Shown here: in pieces, positions 35,018-43,479 of the stretch | Position numbering within the stretch: the first letter of the stretch is position 1 | Layout of the letters: every line of letters begins with the position of its first letter | Position numbers and translations under genes: made by a program | Origin: Streptomyces fodineus | GTDB lineage: Bacteria; Actinomycetota; Actinomycetes; Streptomycetales; Streptomycetaceae | DNA: 64,000 bases | Direction: 5' to 3' | NCBI RefSeq assembly: GCF_001735805.1 | Contig: NZ_CP017248.1 | Span: 8,308,001 to 8,372,000, forward strand | Notes under the pieces: model-generated | The model's database searches: none | What the model saw: the letters and a program-made list of their open reading frames with translations, nothing else | Told to the model about the DNA's origin: nothing

Positions 35018-36250
35018 ATGCGTGGTCTTGGTGATCACCTCAGCATTGGAGAGCGGATCGCGTTCTACCGCGAGCGCCGGGGCTACACGCAACCCGTCCT
35101 CGCCGGCCTCGTCGGACACAGCACCGACTGGCTGTCGAAGATCGAGCGAGGTGTACGAAAGCCGCCGAGAATCGACAAGCTCGCTGAACTCGCTCGCGTG
35201 CTGCGGGTCCCGCTCGGCGACTTGATGGGGCAGCCCGTCCTCTTGGAGGACGAGGAACGGCACATGGACGACGTGCCAGCAGTCCGCGATGCGTTGATGA
35301 GCCCTCGACGGCTCTCCAAGCTGCTGTTCGGTCCCGCCGCCGAGCGGCAGTTGCCGAGGCCTGCGCAAGCGCAGGCCTTCGTCGAGCGTAGCTGGGCCGA
35401 CTACCAGGCCGGCGTTCTCGGCGACGTCATCGCCGCCCTGCCCGGACTACTGAGGACAGCGCAGGATCTGGAAGACCTTCCACCTGGCGATCAGCGGCGA
35501 CGCGGCCTCGTCGTCTCGGCCCGTACGCATCACCTGGCGGCAACCACCCTCGCCAAGGTCGGCGAGTCCGACTTGTCGTGGCTCGCGGCCGAGCGCGCCA
35601 TGCGGGCCGCCGACGCATCCGAGGACCCGCTGTCGCTCGTCTCCGCCGCCCGATCCGGTACGCATGCACTGCTGGCCAACGGGCGATACGAGGACGCCCT
35701 CGAACTGGGCGACACCGCCGCGGCCTGGCTCGCACCTCAGGTTCGCGACGACGACCCGGCCGCCTTGAGCCTGCTGGGCATGATTCATCTGCGAGCCGCT
35801 GTAGCCGCTGCACGGCACCAGGATCGACACACCGCCAAGACCCTGTTGGAGAAGGCCACGCGGCTAGCCGACCGACTTGGTTCCGACGAGAACCACTGGC
35901 AGACGTGCTTTGGTCCGACGAACGTCGAACTGCACCGCCTGTCGATCGAGCTCGACCTGGAGAACATCCCGTACGTCGTCGAACATGGCGGCATCGACGT
36001 ATCCCACATGCCGGCGGAACGCGCCGTGTCTCATCGCATCGACTACGCCCGCGGCCTCTGCCTCAAGGGCCGCGTCGACGAGTCCTTCCGGGAACTACGG
36101 GAGGCCGAACGCACCTCGCCCCAACTCGTGCGGAACAATCCACGTGTACGCGAGACCCTTCGCGACCTGAGGAAGCAGTCCCCGGTCACGGGCGGCAGCC
36201 ACTCGTCCGAGCTGCTGGCCATGGCCCAGCGATGCAGGGCGGTGCAGTGA
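35018..36250 (+). CDS. XRE-family HTH regulator with TPR-like C-terminus
   Basis: A 410-residue regulator. The start ATG 35018 follows GGGGGAGGCGTCGCGC. The HTH is IAFYRERRGYTQPVLAGLVG, then HSTDWLSKIERGVRKPPRID. The rest (residues 90-410) forms helical repeats with AAERAMRAADASEDPLSLVS and EKATRLADRLGSDENHWQTC, typical of TPR-containing actinomycete sensors. Its stop overlaps the GTG of the next gene (GTGA), so the flavoprotein is co-translated. This regulator-flavoprotein pairing suggests the flavoprotein is a partner or the sensed enzyme; this is inference. Confidence 0.85.
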   Translation: MRGLGDHLSIGERIAFYRERRGYTQPVLAGLVGHSTDWLSKIERGVRKPPRIDKLAELARVLRVPLGDLMGQPVLLEDEERHMDDVPAVRDALMSPRRLSKLLFGPAAERQLPRPAQAQAFVERSWADYQAGVLGDVIAALPGLLRTAQDLEDLPPGDQRRRGLVVSARTHHLAATTLAKVGESDLSWLAAERAMRAADASEDPLSLVSAARSGTHALLANGRYEDALELGDTAAAWLAPQVRDDDPAALSLLGMIHLRAAVAAARHQDRHTAKTLLEKATRLADRLGSDENHWQTCFGPTNVELHRLSIELDLENIPYVVEHGGIDVSHMPAERAVSHRIDYARGLCLKGRVDESFRELREAERTSPQLVRNNPRVRETLRDLRKQSPVTGGSHSSELLAMAQRCRAVQ

Positions 36251-36810
36251 GTTCAATGCAGGGCAAGGTGCTGGGGGTCGTCGGATCGAGCGCCGGCGGG
36301 ATCGAGGAACTGCGTACAGGGCTAGTGGTCCCGGCGCTCGAACGAGGCTGGACGGTTGCGATCACGCTCACACCGACGGCAGGCCAGTGGCTCCGCGCGA
36401 GCGGGGAGACGCCGGAGCTTGAGAGGCTGACCGGCCTTCCCGTACGGTCCGAATCACGTCTGCCGGGCGACTCCCGGCCGCATCCGCCTGTGGACTGCTA
36501 CGTCGTGGCCCCGGCTAGTGCCAACACAGTCGCCAAGCTCGCCCTGGGGATCTCGGACAACCAAGCGTTGACGCAGGTCAACGAAGCCATCGGCACACTG
36601 GACCTACCGGTAGTCGTCTGGCCCCGGGTGAACGCCGCGCACGCCCGCCACCCAGCATGGAAAGGGCACATTACAGCTCTTCATGATTCAGGGGTGCGGT
36701 TGATCTACGGAGACCAGGTATGGCCGCTCGCCGAGCCGCGGGCTGGGATGCCGGGGCGTCGGTACCCATGGGAAGCCGTACTAGAGGAGGCCAACACGGC
36801 AGTCTCCTGA
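36247..36810 (+). CDS. Flavoprotein of the HFCD (PPC decarboxylase-like) family
   Basis: A 187-residue protein from GTG 36247, overlapping the regulator stop; ATG 36256 is an alternative. The phosphate-binding start VLGVVGSSAGGIEELRTGLV and the motif YVVAPASANTVAKLALGISD match the FMN-binding HFCD family (CoaC, EpiD, Dfp). Those enzymes decarboxylate cysteine-containing substrates or act as flavin oxidases. The active-site His and the PXMNXXMW motif of the classic enzymes are not evident, so the reaction is unclear. A hairpin terminator follows at 36847. Confidence 0.8.
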   Translation: MSSMQGKVLGVVGSSAGGIEELRTGLVVPALERGWTVAITLTPTAGQWLRASGETPELERLTGLPVRSESRLPGDSRPHPPVDCYVVAPASANTVAKLALGISDNQALTQVNEAIGTLDLPVVVWPRVNAAHARHPAWKGHITALHDSGVRLIYGDQVWPLAEPRAGMPGRRYPWEAVLEEANTAVS

Positions 36811-36846
36811 CGCTGGTCAATACCCTGAGAGCTACCAGGAATTGGG

Positions 36847-36865
36847 CCCGGACAGTCTGTCCGGG
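36847..36865 (+). terminator. Hairpin after the regulator-flavoprotein pair
   Basis: An 8-bp perfect stem, CCCGGACA (36847-36854) and TGTCCGGG (36858-36865), with a 3-base loop lies 37 bases after the flavoprotein stop. It is followed by TCCTCC rather than a T-run, which is common in this GC range. Confidence 0.55.
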
Positions 36866-36921
36866 TCCTCCACCCTGACTGGCGCGAGTCTGAGGGCATC
36901 ACCGGCTAACGGAGGGACTTG

Positions 36922-37494
36922 ATGCGCGATCAGGGATTGGACGCGGCGCTCACCGGCGCAACGACTCGGGGCGACGTAGCCACGAGTTACCCGAACGCAC
37001 GGACGGATGCGATAGCTGGCGACGACTACTCATCTCGACTCTCGTCTGATGCCGCCCCAACACCGTCGGGCACGGACTGCATCACCCTTAGCGCCACAGG
37101 AAGCACCCCCACGCCAACCAGCCGCACCCGGGTCTGCAGCCTCTGCCGATGCCGCCTGAGTAGGTACAACAGGGAAGACGTCTGTTCCGGCTGCGCTCGC
37201 AGCTGGACAGTCGTACCTCCTCCGCGCCCCTTCGTTCCACCCCAAGTATGGGCTCGCCAGGACGTCAGAGATGCCCTGTTAGACAAGGACTTCGGCCTCC
37301 TGTGCCAACTCGTGCGAGAGTACGGCCACCTTCGTCAGGAGGACATCGCCCTCCTCACAGGCCTGAGTCAGGCCTTTTTATCGATGCTGGAAGCTGGGCA
37401 ACGGCGTCTCACCAACATCGACCGGATCATCGTGCTCCTGGACGGCTTAAACGCACCCCTCGACATCACAGGGCCGATGCTCCGCCCCGGGTGA
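36922..37494 (+). CDS. Zinc-ribbon plus XRE-HTH regulator, paralogue of 29595
   Basis: A 190-residue protein. ATG 36922 has GGAGGG 5 bases upstream. The zinc ribbon is VCSLCRCRLSRYNREDVCSG followed by CAR, and the HTH is HLRQEDIALLTGLSQAFLSM with LEAGQRRLTNIDRIIVLLDG. The block DFGLLCQLVR-LRQ-GLSQAFLSML and the ending TGPMLR are nearly the same as in the copy at 29595-30239. The N-terminal 70 residues are low-complexity and Thr/Ser-rich. It ends just after the HTH. Both copies are therefore short forms that probably lack a sensing domain. Confidence 0.8.
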   Translation: MRDQGLDAALTGATTRGDVATSYPNARTDAIAGDDYSSRLSSDAAPTPSGTDCITLSATGSTPTPTSRTRVCSLCRCRLSRYNREDVCSGCARSWTVVPPPRPFVPPQVWARQDVRDALLDKDFGLLCQLVREYGHLRQEDIALLTGLSQAFLSMLEAGQRRLTNIDRIIVLLDGLNAPLDITGPMLRPG

Positions 37495-37559
37495 ACCGGA
37501 CGAACGAATCGACGTGCGACTGGTGGGGTCCAGCCGCCGGGACAAAACACTCTTTAACG

Positions 37560-37909
37560 CGTGCCATGGTCAACACCTTGACTGTTGAAGATCCCGGCGC
37601 CGTTCTTTTGCGCGGCCTGGTGCGCGGCGAGCTCGACACGCAGCCGCGTTGCTTCGGCGGGCGCGGCGTCGTGTTCGGTGGCGGTCTGCTCGGCGAGCTT
37701 GGCCGGGTCGTGCTCGCCGGTGGCGCCGAGTCAAGCGCGCTGCGTAGGGCGGTGAGAAGCTCATTGCGCTCCGCTGTGGCCTGCTGCGCGGCTTGATCGA
37801 CGAGCGGATCCTTGGTGGCCGGTGCTGGGGCGGACCCCGGGGCGTGGCCAGCAGTGTGCTGGTGCCCGGGTCGGCGCCGCCGACTGCCGGGGGGCGTGGG
37901 TTCAGACAT
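37560..37909 (-). pseudogene. Frameshifted remnant of an unidentified protein
   Basis: From ATG 37909 the frame reads MSEPTPPGSRRRRPGHQHTA and then DQAAQQATAERNELLTALRS with good coding bias. Near 37730 the bias moves to another frame, which continues as ATGEHDPAKLAEQTATEHDA and RLRVELAAHQAAQKNGAGIF. A single indel would join them into a helical, coiled-coil-like protein. The second part runs into the short region opposite the 190-residue regulator. No family was named. Confidence 0.5.
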
Positions 37910-38054
37910 GCGTGATCGGCCCTCCGAAGCGTGGCTGACGGGCAGTTGAAAGTGGGCACTCGCGGCGGATTTGGGCGCGCCTTGAGATCATGGCATAACC
38001 AACTCGCGGTGCGAGTCGGCCAGAAGTGCCCAGCCGGTCGGTTAGGAGAGTGGT

Positions 38055-38846
38055 TTGTCCACAGATTCGAGTGCCCCTACGACAAGCACCCCGGATGACA
38101 GCCAGTTGGCCGCCGACCCTGCTGCCGGGGAGTCTGGAGAGACCACCCCATCGAACGATCCGGCTACCCCGGACAAGCCTTGGTGGGTTCAACAGCTGGT
38201 GATTCCAGCGGCCTTGATCCTGATCGGGACCGCCATCCCTTCGATATGGGGGTGGGTCGGTGATGCAATGTCCGACCCCCCGGGCTTGAAGATCGCTTCA
38301 CTCGGCCCCGATGGATGCGTTCCCAGGTACTCCGAATCGAACTTGTCCGAATTGAAGGCGAACCCCTCGCAGGTCGGCACGGGGGTACCTGTCCTGACCA
38401 ATGGACCCGAGTACGTCGAGATGCCGATTACGTTGCAGGCTGTGACCGATCAGGCAATCGTTGTGACGGGTATGAGTCTGAATGTCACGTCGAGCGAGGC
38501 AGTGCCAACACGGGGGTCGATCATCAAGGCCACCGACTGCGGCGGCGGAGTGGATGAGCGGCTGTACGAGGTCACGCTTCCCTCGGTAGCCTCCGCTGTA
38601 CAGCCCCGCATCGTGGGTACGGGAGCCAACGGAGTCGGCTTCCCGTACAAGGTGACGTCGGGCGACCCTGAGCAGTTGACCGTGCGCCTGAACCCGGTCG
38701 ACCGGGACATACGGTTTTCCGTCACGGTTACATGGGTCTCGGACGGCGAGATCAATACCTCGAAGCTGGACAATGACGGCCACGGTTACCGAGTCATGGG
38801 GGCCGGGAACCTGCCTCAATACGCTGAGAAGGACCTGCACTACTGA
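38055..38846 (+). CDS. Membrane-anchored hypothetical protein
   Basis: A 263-residue protein with a TTG start at 38055 behind GGAGAGTGGT. The first 42 residues are acidic, Ser/Thr/Pro-rich and disordered. A single membrane helix follows (WWVQQLVIPAALILIGTAIP, residues 43-67). The rest is a beta-rich domain with PEYVEMPITLQAVTDQAIVV and IRFSVTVTWVSDG, and has few cysteines. Topology suggests a cytoplasmic tail and an external domain. No family was recognised, although small actinomycete envelope proteins of this layout are common. It is isolated between a gene remnant and a transposase remnant. Confidence 0.65.
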   Translation: MSTDSSAPTTSTPDDSQLAADPAAGESGETTPSNDPATPDKPWWVQQLVIPAALILIGTAIPSIWGWVGDAMSDPPGLKIASLGPDGCVPRYSESNLSELKANPSQVGTGVPVLTNGPEYVEMPITLQAVTDQAIVVTGMSLNVTSSEAVPTRGSIIKATDCGGGVDERLYEVTLPSVASAVQPRIVGTGANGVGFPYKVTSGDPEQLTVRLNPVDRDIRFSVTVTWVSDGEINTSKLDNDGHGYRVMGAGNLPQYAEKDLHY

Positions 38847-38982
38847 ACGCTTCTCATCCTGCCGTTCGCGGGGGCTAGAGGCTGGTGGTCGGGGTTCGTA
38901 ACATGGCAGGGCTCCTGGTCGTTTCGCTGGTGATCTCACTCGCCAACGTCTCGACAAAGGATCCCAGTTGGTCCCGTATCGA

Positions 38983-39246
38983 GCATGCTCGACGTCCCAC
39001 AGGAGGTCGTTGAGCACGTTTCCTGGCTCATCTCGCCCGAAGGTGTGAGCTGAACTCTCGCTGGCCAAGCTGGGCTGCTTCCTGCAGGCCCTGCTCGTCC
39101 TGGTCCACCTACGCAAGAACGAGACCCTGGCCCAGGTCGCGACAGGGTTCGGGGTCTCCACCGCCACCGCCGGCCGGTACGTGACGGAGACGGTCGGGAT
39201 CCCCGCCGAACACGCTCCGAGCACGGTAACTCCTCAGCCCGCCTGA
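38983..39246 (+). pseudogene. Remnant of an IS5-type transposase N-terminus
   Basis: The first frame from ATG 38989 reads MLDVPQEVVEHVSWLISPEG and then stops. A shifted frame continues with LGCFLQALLVLVHLRKNETL and FGVSTATAGRYVTETV before a stop at 39244-39246. This is the HTH-like N-terminal domain of transposases of the transposase-family-protein type in Streptomyces. The catalytic core is missing and a frameshift lies between the two parts. It overlaps the end of the phosphotransferase gene on the other strand. Confidence 0.6.
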
Positions 39247-40082
39247 AGCTCTGCCCCGATGCGCTCCGTCTCGGTCCTGGCGAGCTCCACACGGGGATCG
39301 CCCGGATACGCATGAGGGCCGAGGATCTTCGTGCAATAGAACAGCGACATGAGCTTGCCATCACGGCATTCCAGGTCCTGGCCGCGCTCACGCCGTACGC
39401 GTTCCGCCAGTTCTGGGAAGGCGAGCGAGTTCCCCCACAGCCATGCCGCGTCCAGGCCGCGGGGCGCCATCCCCCAGTCCTCCCAGTCGAACAAGCAGAA
39501 TTGCGGCGCGGTCACGTTCGCCCAGTTCAGGTCGGCGTGCGCTGGCGTCCACTCCCTGATCGCCGTGTCCGAGACATCGGGGAACGTCTCGCTGATCGCC
39601 GAGGTGACGCCCACCTGAGTGATCGCGACGGTGTCCGGTGTGGCCACACGCGTCGTCTGCTGGGCAGCGAGGGCATCCAGCGAGAGGTTCAGTGCCTCCC
39701 ACCACTCATCGGACAACGTCAACACCGCGTCCGGGCCCACCGGCGCTCCCGGAAGCAGTTGGGTCTCGTCAGCACGCCACATCGCCCCGCCCGCCGTGTC
39801 GCTCCACGACACCGCCTGTAGCCACGCCGGCTTCGCGACACCGTCCAGGACCGCGGCGCACTCTGTTCCGTTCCAGCTCTGCCCCCTGGCTTTTTCCAGT
39901 GGGCGCCGTTCAATCCGAACCCACGTGTTCCGGTCTGTACGTCCACCAACCGTCCGGCGCTTCCGTACCACCGTCTCCGGACCCACACGCACGCCGAGTG
40001 CGCGCTCGACGCGTTTGAGGACCTCGTCAACCGGTTCAACGCGCAAGTCGATAGAGACGATCGTGGGCGATGAGGCGGTCAT
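39234..40082 (-). CDS. APH-family phosphotransferase
   Basis: A 282-residue aminoglycoside-phosphotransferase-fold protein. The start ATG 40082 is preceded by AAGGAG 5 bases upstream. The catalytic loop is WTPAHADLNWANVTAPQFCL, with H-x-D and the following Asn, and the metal-binding Asp is in LFDWEDWGMAPRG. The N-terminal ATP-binding lobe is present (DRNTWVRIERRPLEKARGQS). The family ranges from antibiotic kinases to choline and homoserine kinases, and no feature picks one. It is a single-gene unit; the gap upstream has no clear partner. Confidence 0.75.
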   Translation of the reverse strand: MTASSPTIVSIDLRVEPVDEVLKRVERALGVRVGPETVVRKRRTVGGRTDRNTWVRIERRPLEKARGQSWNGTECAAVLDGVAKPAWLQAVSWSDTAGGAMWRADETQLLPGAPVGPDAVLTLSDEWWEALNLSLDALAAQQTTRVATPDTVAITQVGVTSAISETFPDVSDTAIREWTPAHADLNWANVTAPQFCLFDWEDWGMAPRGLDAAWLWGNSLAFPELAERVRRERGQDLECRDGKLMSLFYCTKILGPHAYPGDPRVELARTETERIGAELQAG

Positions 40083-40573
40083 ACGACTCCTTGAGCTGAG
40101 GTATCGCGACGCTAGCAAGAACCCATCCCTACGCAGGGTCAAGTCCCGCACGGATCACACCGTCTCGTGAAGAAGGTATCCAGCAGATCCCGGCAGCAAT
40201 ATCACGCACGTGATGTGCGAAGCGCCCTACGTCGATGCAGAGTTGAGAAAACAGAGGTGCCGCAGACGGAAAGACAACACCTCGCGACCTACGAGCGACG
40301 GCGCGCGACCGGCCCTCGTTGCGGCCGCCCGATGAGCCGGCCCTGTCCTTCGGCTTCCCCCGTAGCGGGAGGACAGGGCATCATCACGGCACCTGCTGCA
40401 GCGAACCGGGACTTGGCCTACTCGGTATGGAGTCACTCATCCGATCAGTGGTGATCCCCTGAATGGCCACCTTCCGGAACCGCTGGACCTCTTGCGTCTC
40501 GGTGCTCCTGTACCTCGGGAATGGCACCGTTGGCACGTCTCTGGGGTCCCCTCGGACGATTGAGGTGCGCCGG
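40083..40573. other. Intergenic region with a strong hairpin
   Basis: About 490 bases between the phosphotransferase and the asparaginase genes. It holds a perfect 10-bp inverted repeat, GCCCTGTCCT (40340-40349) and AGGACAGGGC (40370-40379), with an inner CCCG/CGGG pair, which should fold into a stable hairpin and could terminate transcription from either side. No coding sequence with good bias was found. Confidence 0.45.
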
Positions 40574-41572
40574 TCAGTGCGCGAAGAGAGAGAACTTCTC
40601 CGTGATCGTCTCGCGGTCCGCGTCTTGTGCCAGCAGCCCATGGAGTAGGAGGCGTGCCTGGTAGGGGCCAAGATTGCCAGCCGGGATGAGCCCACGGCTG
40701 ATCAGATCCTTCTCGGACCCAGGAAAGCCGTACGTCCTGGTCAAGACAGGGCCATTCCCGATGCGCGACGAGAGAACCACGGGGATCCTCGCGGCGAGCC
40801 GTTCGAGGCTCTCGACGAGTCGCTGAGGAACGTGACCGACGCCAAAGGCAGCGACGACGAGCCCGTCACATCGGCCGTCCCATGCCGCGAGCAGTTCTCC
40901 ATCGTCGCCGAGACTGACCGTGTACAAACCCACGCGGACCTCACGCCTTCGCGACTGCGCCAAGGGGCCATAGCGGTGGGGTAGCGCAGCGGTCAGCTGT
41001 ACGCTGTCCTCGGCGATCCGGCCGATGGGCCCTGCGCCGGGTGACGTGAAGGCAGCGGGGCTGGTGGTGTGGGACTTGCGGACGTGACGTGCCGCGTGAA
41101 TCTCGTCATTCAAGACGACCAGGGCACCGGCGCCACGCAGCCGCGGGTCGGCTGCGGCGAGGACAGCCGCGTACAGGTTGGCGGGTCCGTCGGGACTGGC
41201 CATGGTGGGATTGCGCATGGCGCCGGTGACGATGATCGGCTGCTCGTGGCCGTGATGAAGATCAAGGAAGAACGCGGTCTCCTCGATGGTGTCGGTGCCC
41301 TGTGTGATCACCACACCGTCGACGTCGCCGCCAGCGAGGGTCTTGTCGACCGCCACGCCAAGTTCGGTGAGGTCGTCGAAGGTCAGCGAGGCACCGGGCA
41401 CACGGCGGAAGTCGTGCACGCGCAACTCGAGTCCGTGGCCATCCAAGCCTGGCACGGCCGCGAGGAGGTCGTGGGCGGAGAGGGCCGGCACGACCCCGCC
41501 GGCCGCAGTATCGGTGGTCATGGCGATGGTGCCGCCGAGAGAGTAGACAGCAACCGTTCTCGTCGCGCCCAT
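40574..41572 (-). CDS. L-asparaginase
   Basis: A 332-residue asparaginase from ATG 41572. Both catalytic Thr motifs are present: VYSLGGTIAMTTD and VVITQGTDTIEETAFF. The next conserved region is VTGAMRNPTMASPDGPANL, and HVRKSHTTSPAAFTSPGAGP is also typical. The enzyme hydrolyses asparagine to aspartate and ammonia. There is no signal peptide, so it should be cytoplasmic. It lies 170 bases downstream of aspS on the same strand, so it may be read with the aspS mRNA under the Asp T-box. If so, an Asp shortage would raise both the charging enzyme and the enzyme that makes Asp from Asn. Confidence 0.9.
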   Translation of the reverse strand: MGATRTVAVYSLGGTIAMTTDTAAGGVVPALSAHDLLAAVPGLDGHGLELRVHDFRRVPGASLTFDDLTELGVAVDKTLAGGDVDGVVITQGTDTIEETAFFLDLHHGHEQPIIVTGAMRNPTMASPDGPANLYAAVLAAADPRLRGAGALVVLNDEIHAARHVRKSHTTSPAAFTSPGAGPIGRIAEDSVQLTAALPHRYGPLAQSRRREVRVGLYTVSLGDDGELLAAWDGRCDGLVVAAFGVGHVPQRLVESLERLAARIPVVLSSRIGNGPVLTRTYGFPGSEKDLISRGLIPAGNLGPYQARLLLHGLLAQDADRETITEKFSLFAH

Positions 41573-41742
41573 CCTCGCCCTCCAGCTTCTGACCAATCTC
41601 AGCCTGGATGAATCTCGTCCCTCGGTGATCGCTCTATGCAGGCTATCGGGTTACCCCTGAGGACGTCAGCCTCAGCCTGAACTGCGGTGAAGCGGCAAAC
41701 CGTCGATCGCGTCATCGTGATCGCGACCTGGTCTTTGCGCCG

Positions 41743-43065
41743 CTACGGAGCCAGCCGGTTCGGGCCACGGAACAGGAACGTGGCCTCGCGGATCGAGTCA
41801 AGCCCGAGCAACACCATCAGCACCCGACTCAGGCCCATGCCCAGGCCTCCGTGGGGCGGGCAGCCGTACCGAAAGACGTTCAGGTAGTCCTGCATCGGTT
41901 CAGGCCTCAGACCCTTCGCCGCAGCCTGCTTCACAAGTACGTCGTAGCGGTGCTCACGCTGCGCGCCGGTCGTAACCTCCAGCCCCTGCCACAGCAGGTC
42001 GAAGCTGAGCGTCACAGCCGGGTTGTCCGCCGGCCGCATGTGGTAGAACGGCCGGACACTCGTCGGGTAATGGGTGACGAACACCCATGCATGGCCCATG
42101 TGCTCCCTGAGAAGCGCGCCGATTCCGCGCTCGCCCTCGGGGTCCAGGTCCTCCTTCACACCCTGCGGGTCCCAGCCCTTCGCCCGCAGCAGCTCCTGAG
42201 CCACCGCCATCGTGATCCGTGGGAACGGCACCGTCGGCACTCTCACCTCAACGCCGAACGCATCCCGGATTGCCTCCCCGTGCGCGTCGGCGACTCGGGA
42301 GATAGCGTGCGCGAGCATGCGCTCCTCGAACGCCATGACGTCCTCGACCCCGTCGATCCACGCCAGCTCCACGTCCACGCCGGTGAACTCGGTGGCGTGC
42401 CGGGAGGTGAACGACGGCTCGGCGCGGAACACCGGGCCGACCTCGAAGACGCGGTCGATGCCGGCCGCGATCGCCATCTGCTTGAAGAACTGCGGCGACT
42501 GCGCCAGGTAGGCGGAGCGGCCGAAGTAGCCGAGTTCGAACACCTCCGCGCCGGACTCCGAGGCTGTGCCCATCAGCTTCGGCGTGTGCATCTCGGTGCA
42601 GCCCTGCCCGTAGGCGTACTCGCGCATTCCCTGCTCCAGCGTTGTCTGCACGGCGAAGAGCGACTGCGCGGCCGGGCGGCGCCGGATGTCCAGGAACCTC
42701 CAGTCCAAGCGGTGTTCCAGGCCGGTCTGTTCGTCGATCGGCAGCGGTGTCTCGGCCCGGTTCAGGATCTCGACTCGCTCGGGGATGATCTCCAGGCTAT
42801 GGAGCTTGACGATCGGGTTCTCGGCGACACGGCCGGTGATCCGCACCGCGGACTCCGGCGTGAGCTGCTGCAGGGCGGCCTCGATGTCGTCGCCTGCGCC
42901 GCCGCGCCGATGGGTGACCTGCACCATGCCGGTGTGGTCACGTACGACCACGAGCTGCACCTTACTCAGCAGTCGGAGAGTATGAGCCCAGCCCGCCACG
43001 GAAACGGTCCGGCCCACGTGCTCACGCAGCTCGGACACCAGTACACGATCGGTCGTGTGGATCAT
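41743..43065 (-). CDS. aspS: Aspartyl-tRNA synthetase, archaeal-type
   Basis: A 440-residue class II enzyme without the large bacterial insertion, so it is of the archaeal/eukaryotic AspRS type rather than the usual bacterial AspRS of almost 600 residues. Seen motifs: the N-terminal OB fold ending GWAHTLRLLSKVQLVVVRDH; motif 2 region GPVFRAEPSFTSRHATEFTG; motif 3 GGLGMGLSRVLMVLLGLDSI; and TPKLMGTASESGAEVFELGY. The start ATG 43065 has GGAGGG 8 bases upstream. A T-box leader with a GAC specifier lies upstream. Archaeal-type AspRS may charge both tRNA-Asp and tRNA-Asn, but this cannot be read here. It is probably an acquired second copy. Confidence 0.93.
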   Translation of the reverse strand: MIHTTDRVLVSELREHVGRTVSVAGWAHTLRLLSKVQLVVVRDHTGMVQVTHRRGGAGDDIEAALQQLTPESAVRITGRVAENPIVKLHSLEIIPERVEILNRAETPLPIDEQTGLEHRLDWRFLDIRRRPAAQSLFAVQTTLEQGMREYAYGQGCTEMHTPKLMGTASESGAEVFELGYFGRSAYLAQSPQFFKQMAIAAGIDRVFEVGPVFRAEPSFTSRHATEFTGVDVELAWIDGVEDVMAFEERMLAHAISRVADAHGEAIRDAFGVEVRVPTVPFPRITMAVAQELLRAKGWDPQGVKEDLDPEGERGIGALLREHMGHAWVFVTHYPTSVRPFYHMRPADNPAVTLSFDLLWQGLEVTTGAQREHRYDVLVKQAAAKGLRPEPMQDYLNVFRYGCPPHGGLGMGLSRVLMVLLGLDSIREATFLFRGPNRLAP

Positions 43066-43097
43066 CGCAGCCCTCCAGGGCATCATGGTGATCCCTT

Positions 43098-43327
43098 GGG
43101 GGCGCGGGCGAGAAGGGGACTCGCGGTTCCACCACGCCTTCACTGCCGCCCCACAGCGGCAGCCTCGTTCGTGGCCGGTAACGAGGCCAGCCGGCGGGGC
43201 ATTGGACCATGGGCCGTTTCTCCCCGCACTCGGGAGGGTCTTCGCCGTGGGGCGCGAGGCTGCCTTCCCAGCTGCCGGCAGCTCTCTCGGCTCGCGTGAT
43301 CCCGGGCTACTCGTCTCCGTCATCGCG
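43098..43327 (-). promoter_or_regulatory. T-box riboswitch, Asp (GAC) specifier
   Basis: The leader of aspS read on the minus strand starts GACGGAGACGAGTAGCCCGG (stem I), has the AGAGAGC and GGCAGC stem-I motifs, the specifier GAC at 43238-43240 in the context GGCGAAGACCCTCCC, and the conserved T-box core GGTGGAACCGCG at 43122-43133. The UGGA in the core is the antiterminator bulge that binds the tRNA 3' end. A CCCCTT block after the core can pair with AAGGG before the gene, so it could act on translation. No U-run follows, so transcription termination is less likely. A nearly identical leader precedes serS. Confidence 0.9.
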
Positions 43328-43479
43328 TTGCCACGGACGATAGCGAGCCAGCACACCGAGAGACAGCGAATTTCTCTTCGGAGGCCCAGCCCTACGAGGC
43401 TCGGCCGGCGCATGGACGCAAACGGGTCCACGCGACAACTCCGTGGCGCTGGGGAACGCAATTCCCCCATCCTGACGGC

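Noticed and set aside
41851..43299. Plus-strand frame of 482 codons opposite aspS
   Set aside because: The minus-strand AspRS motifs are unambiguous; this frame is a shadow of high-GC codon bias and runs through the T-box leader.
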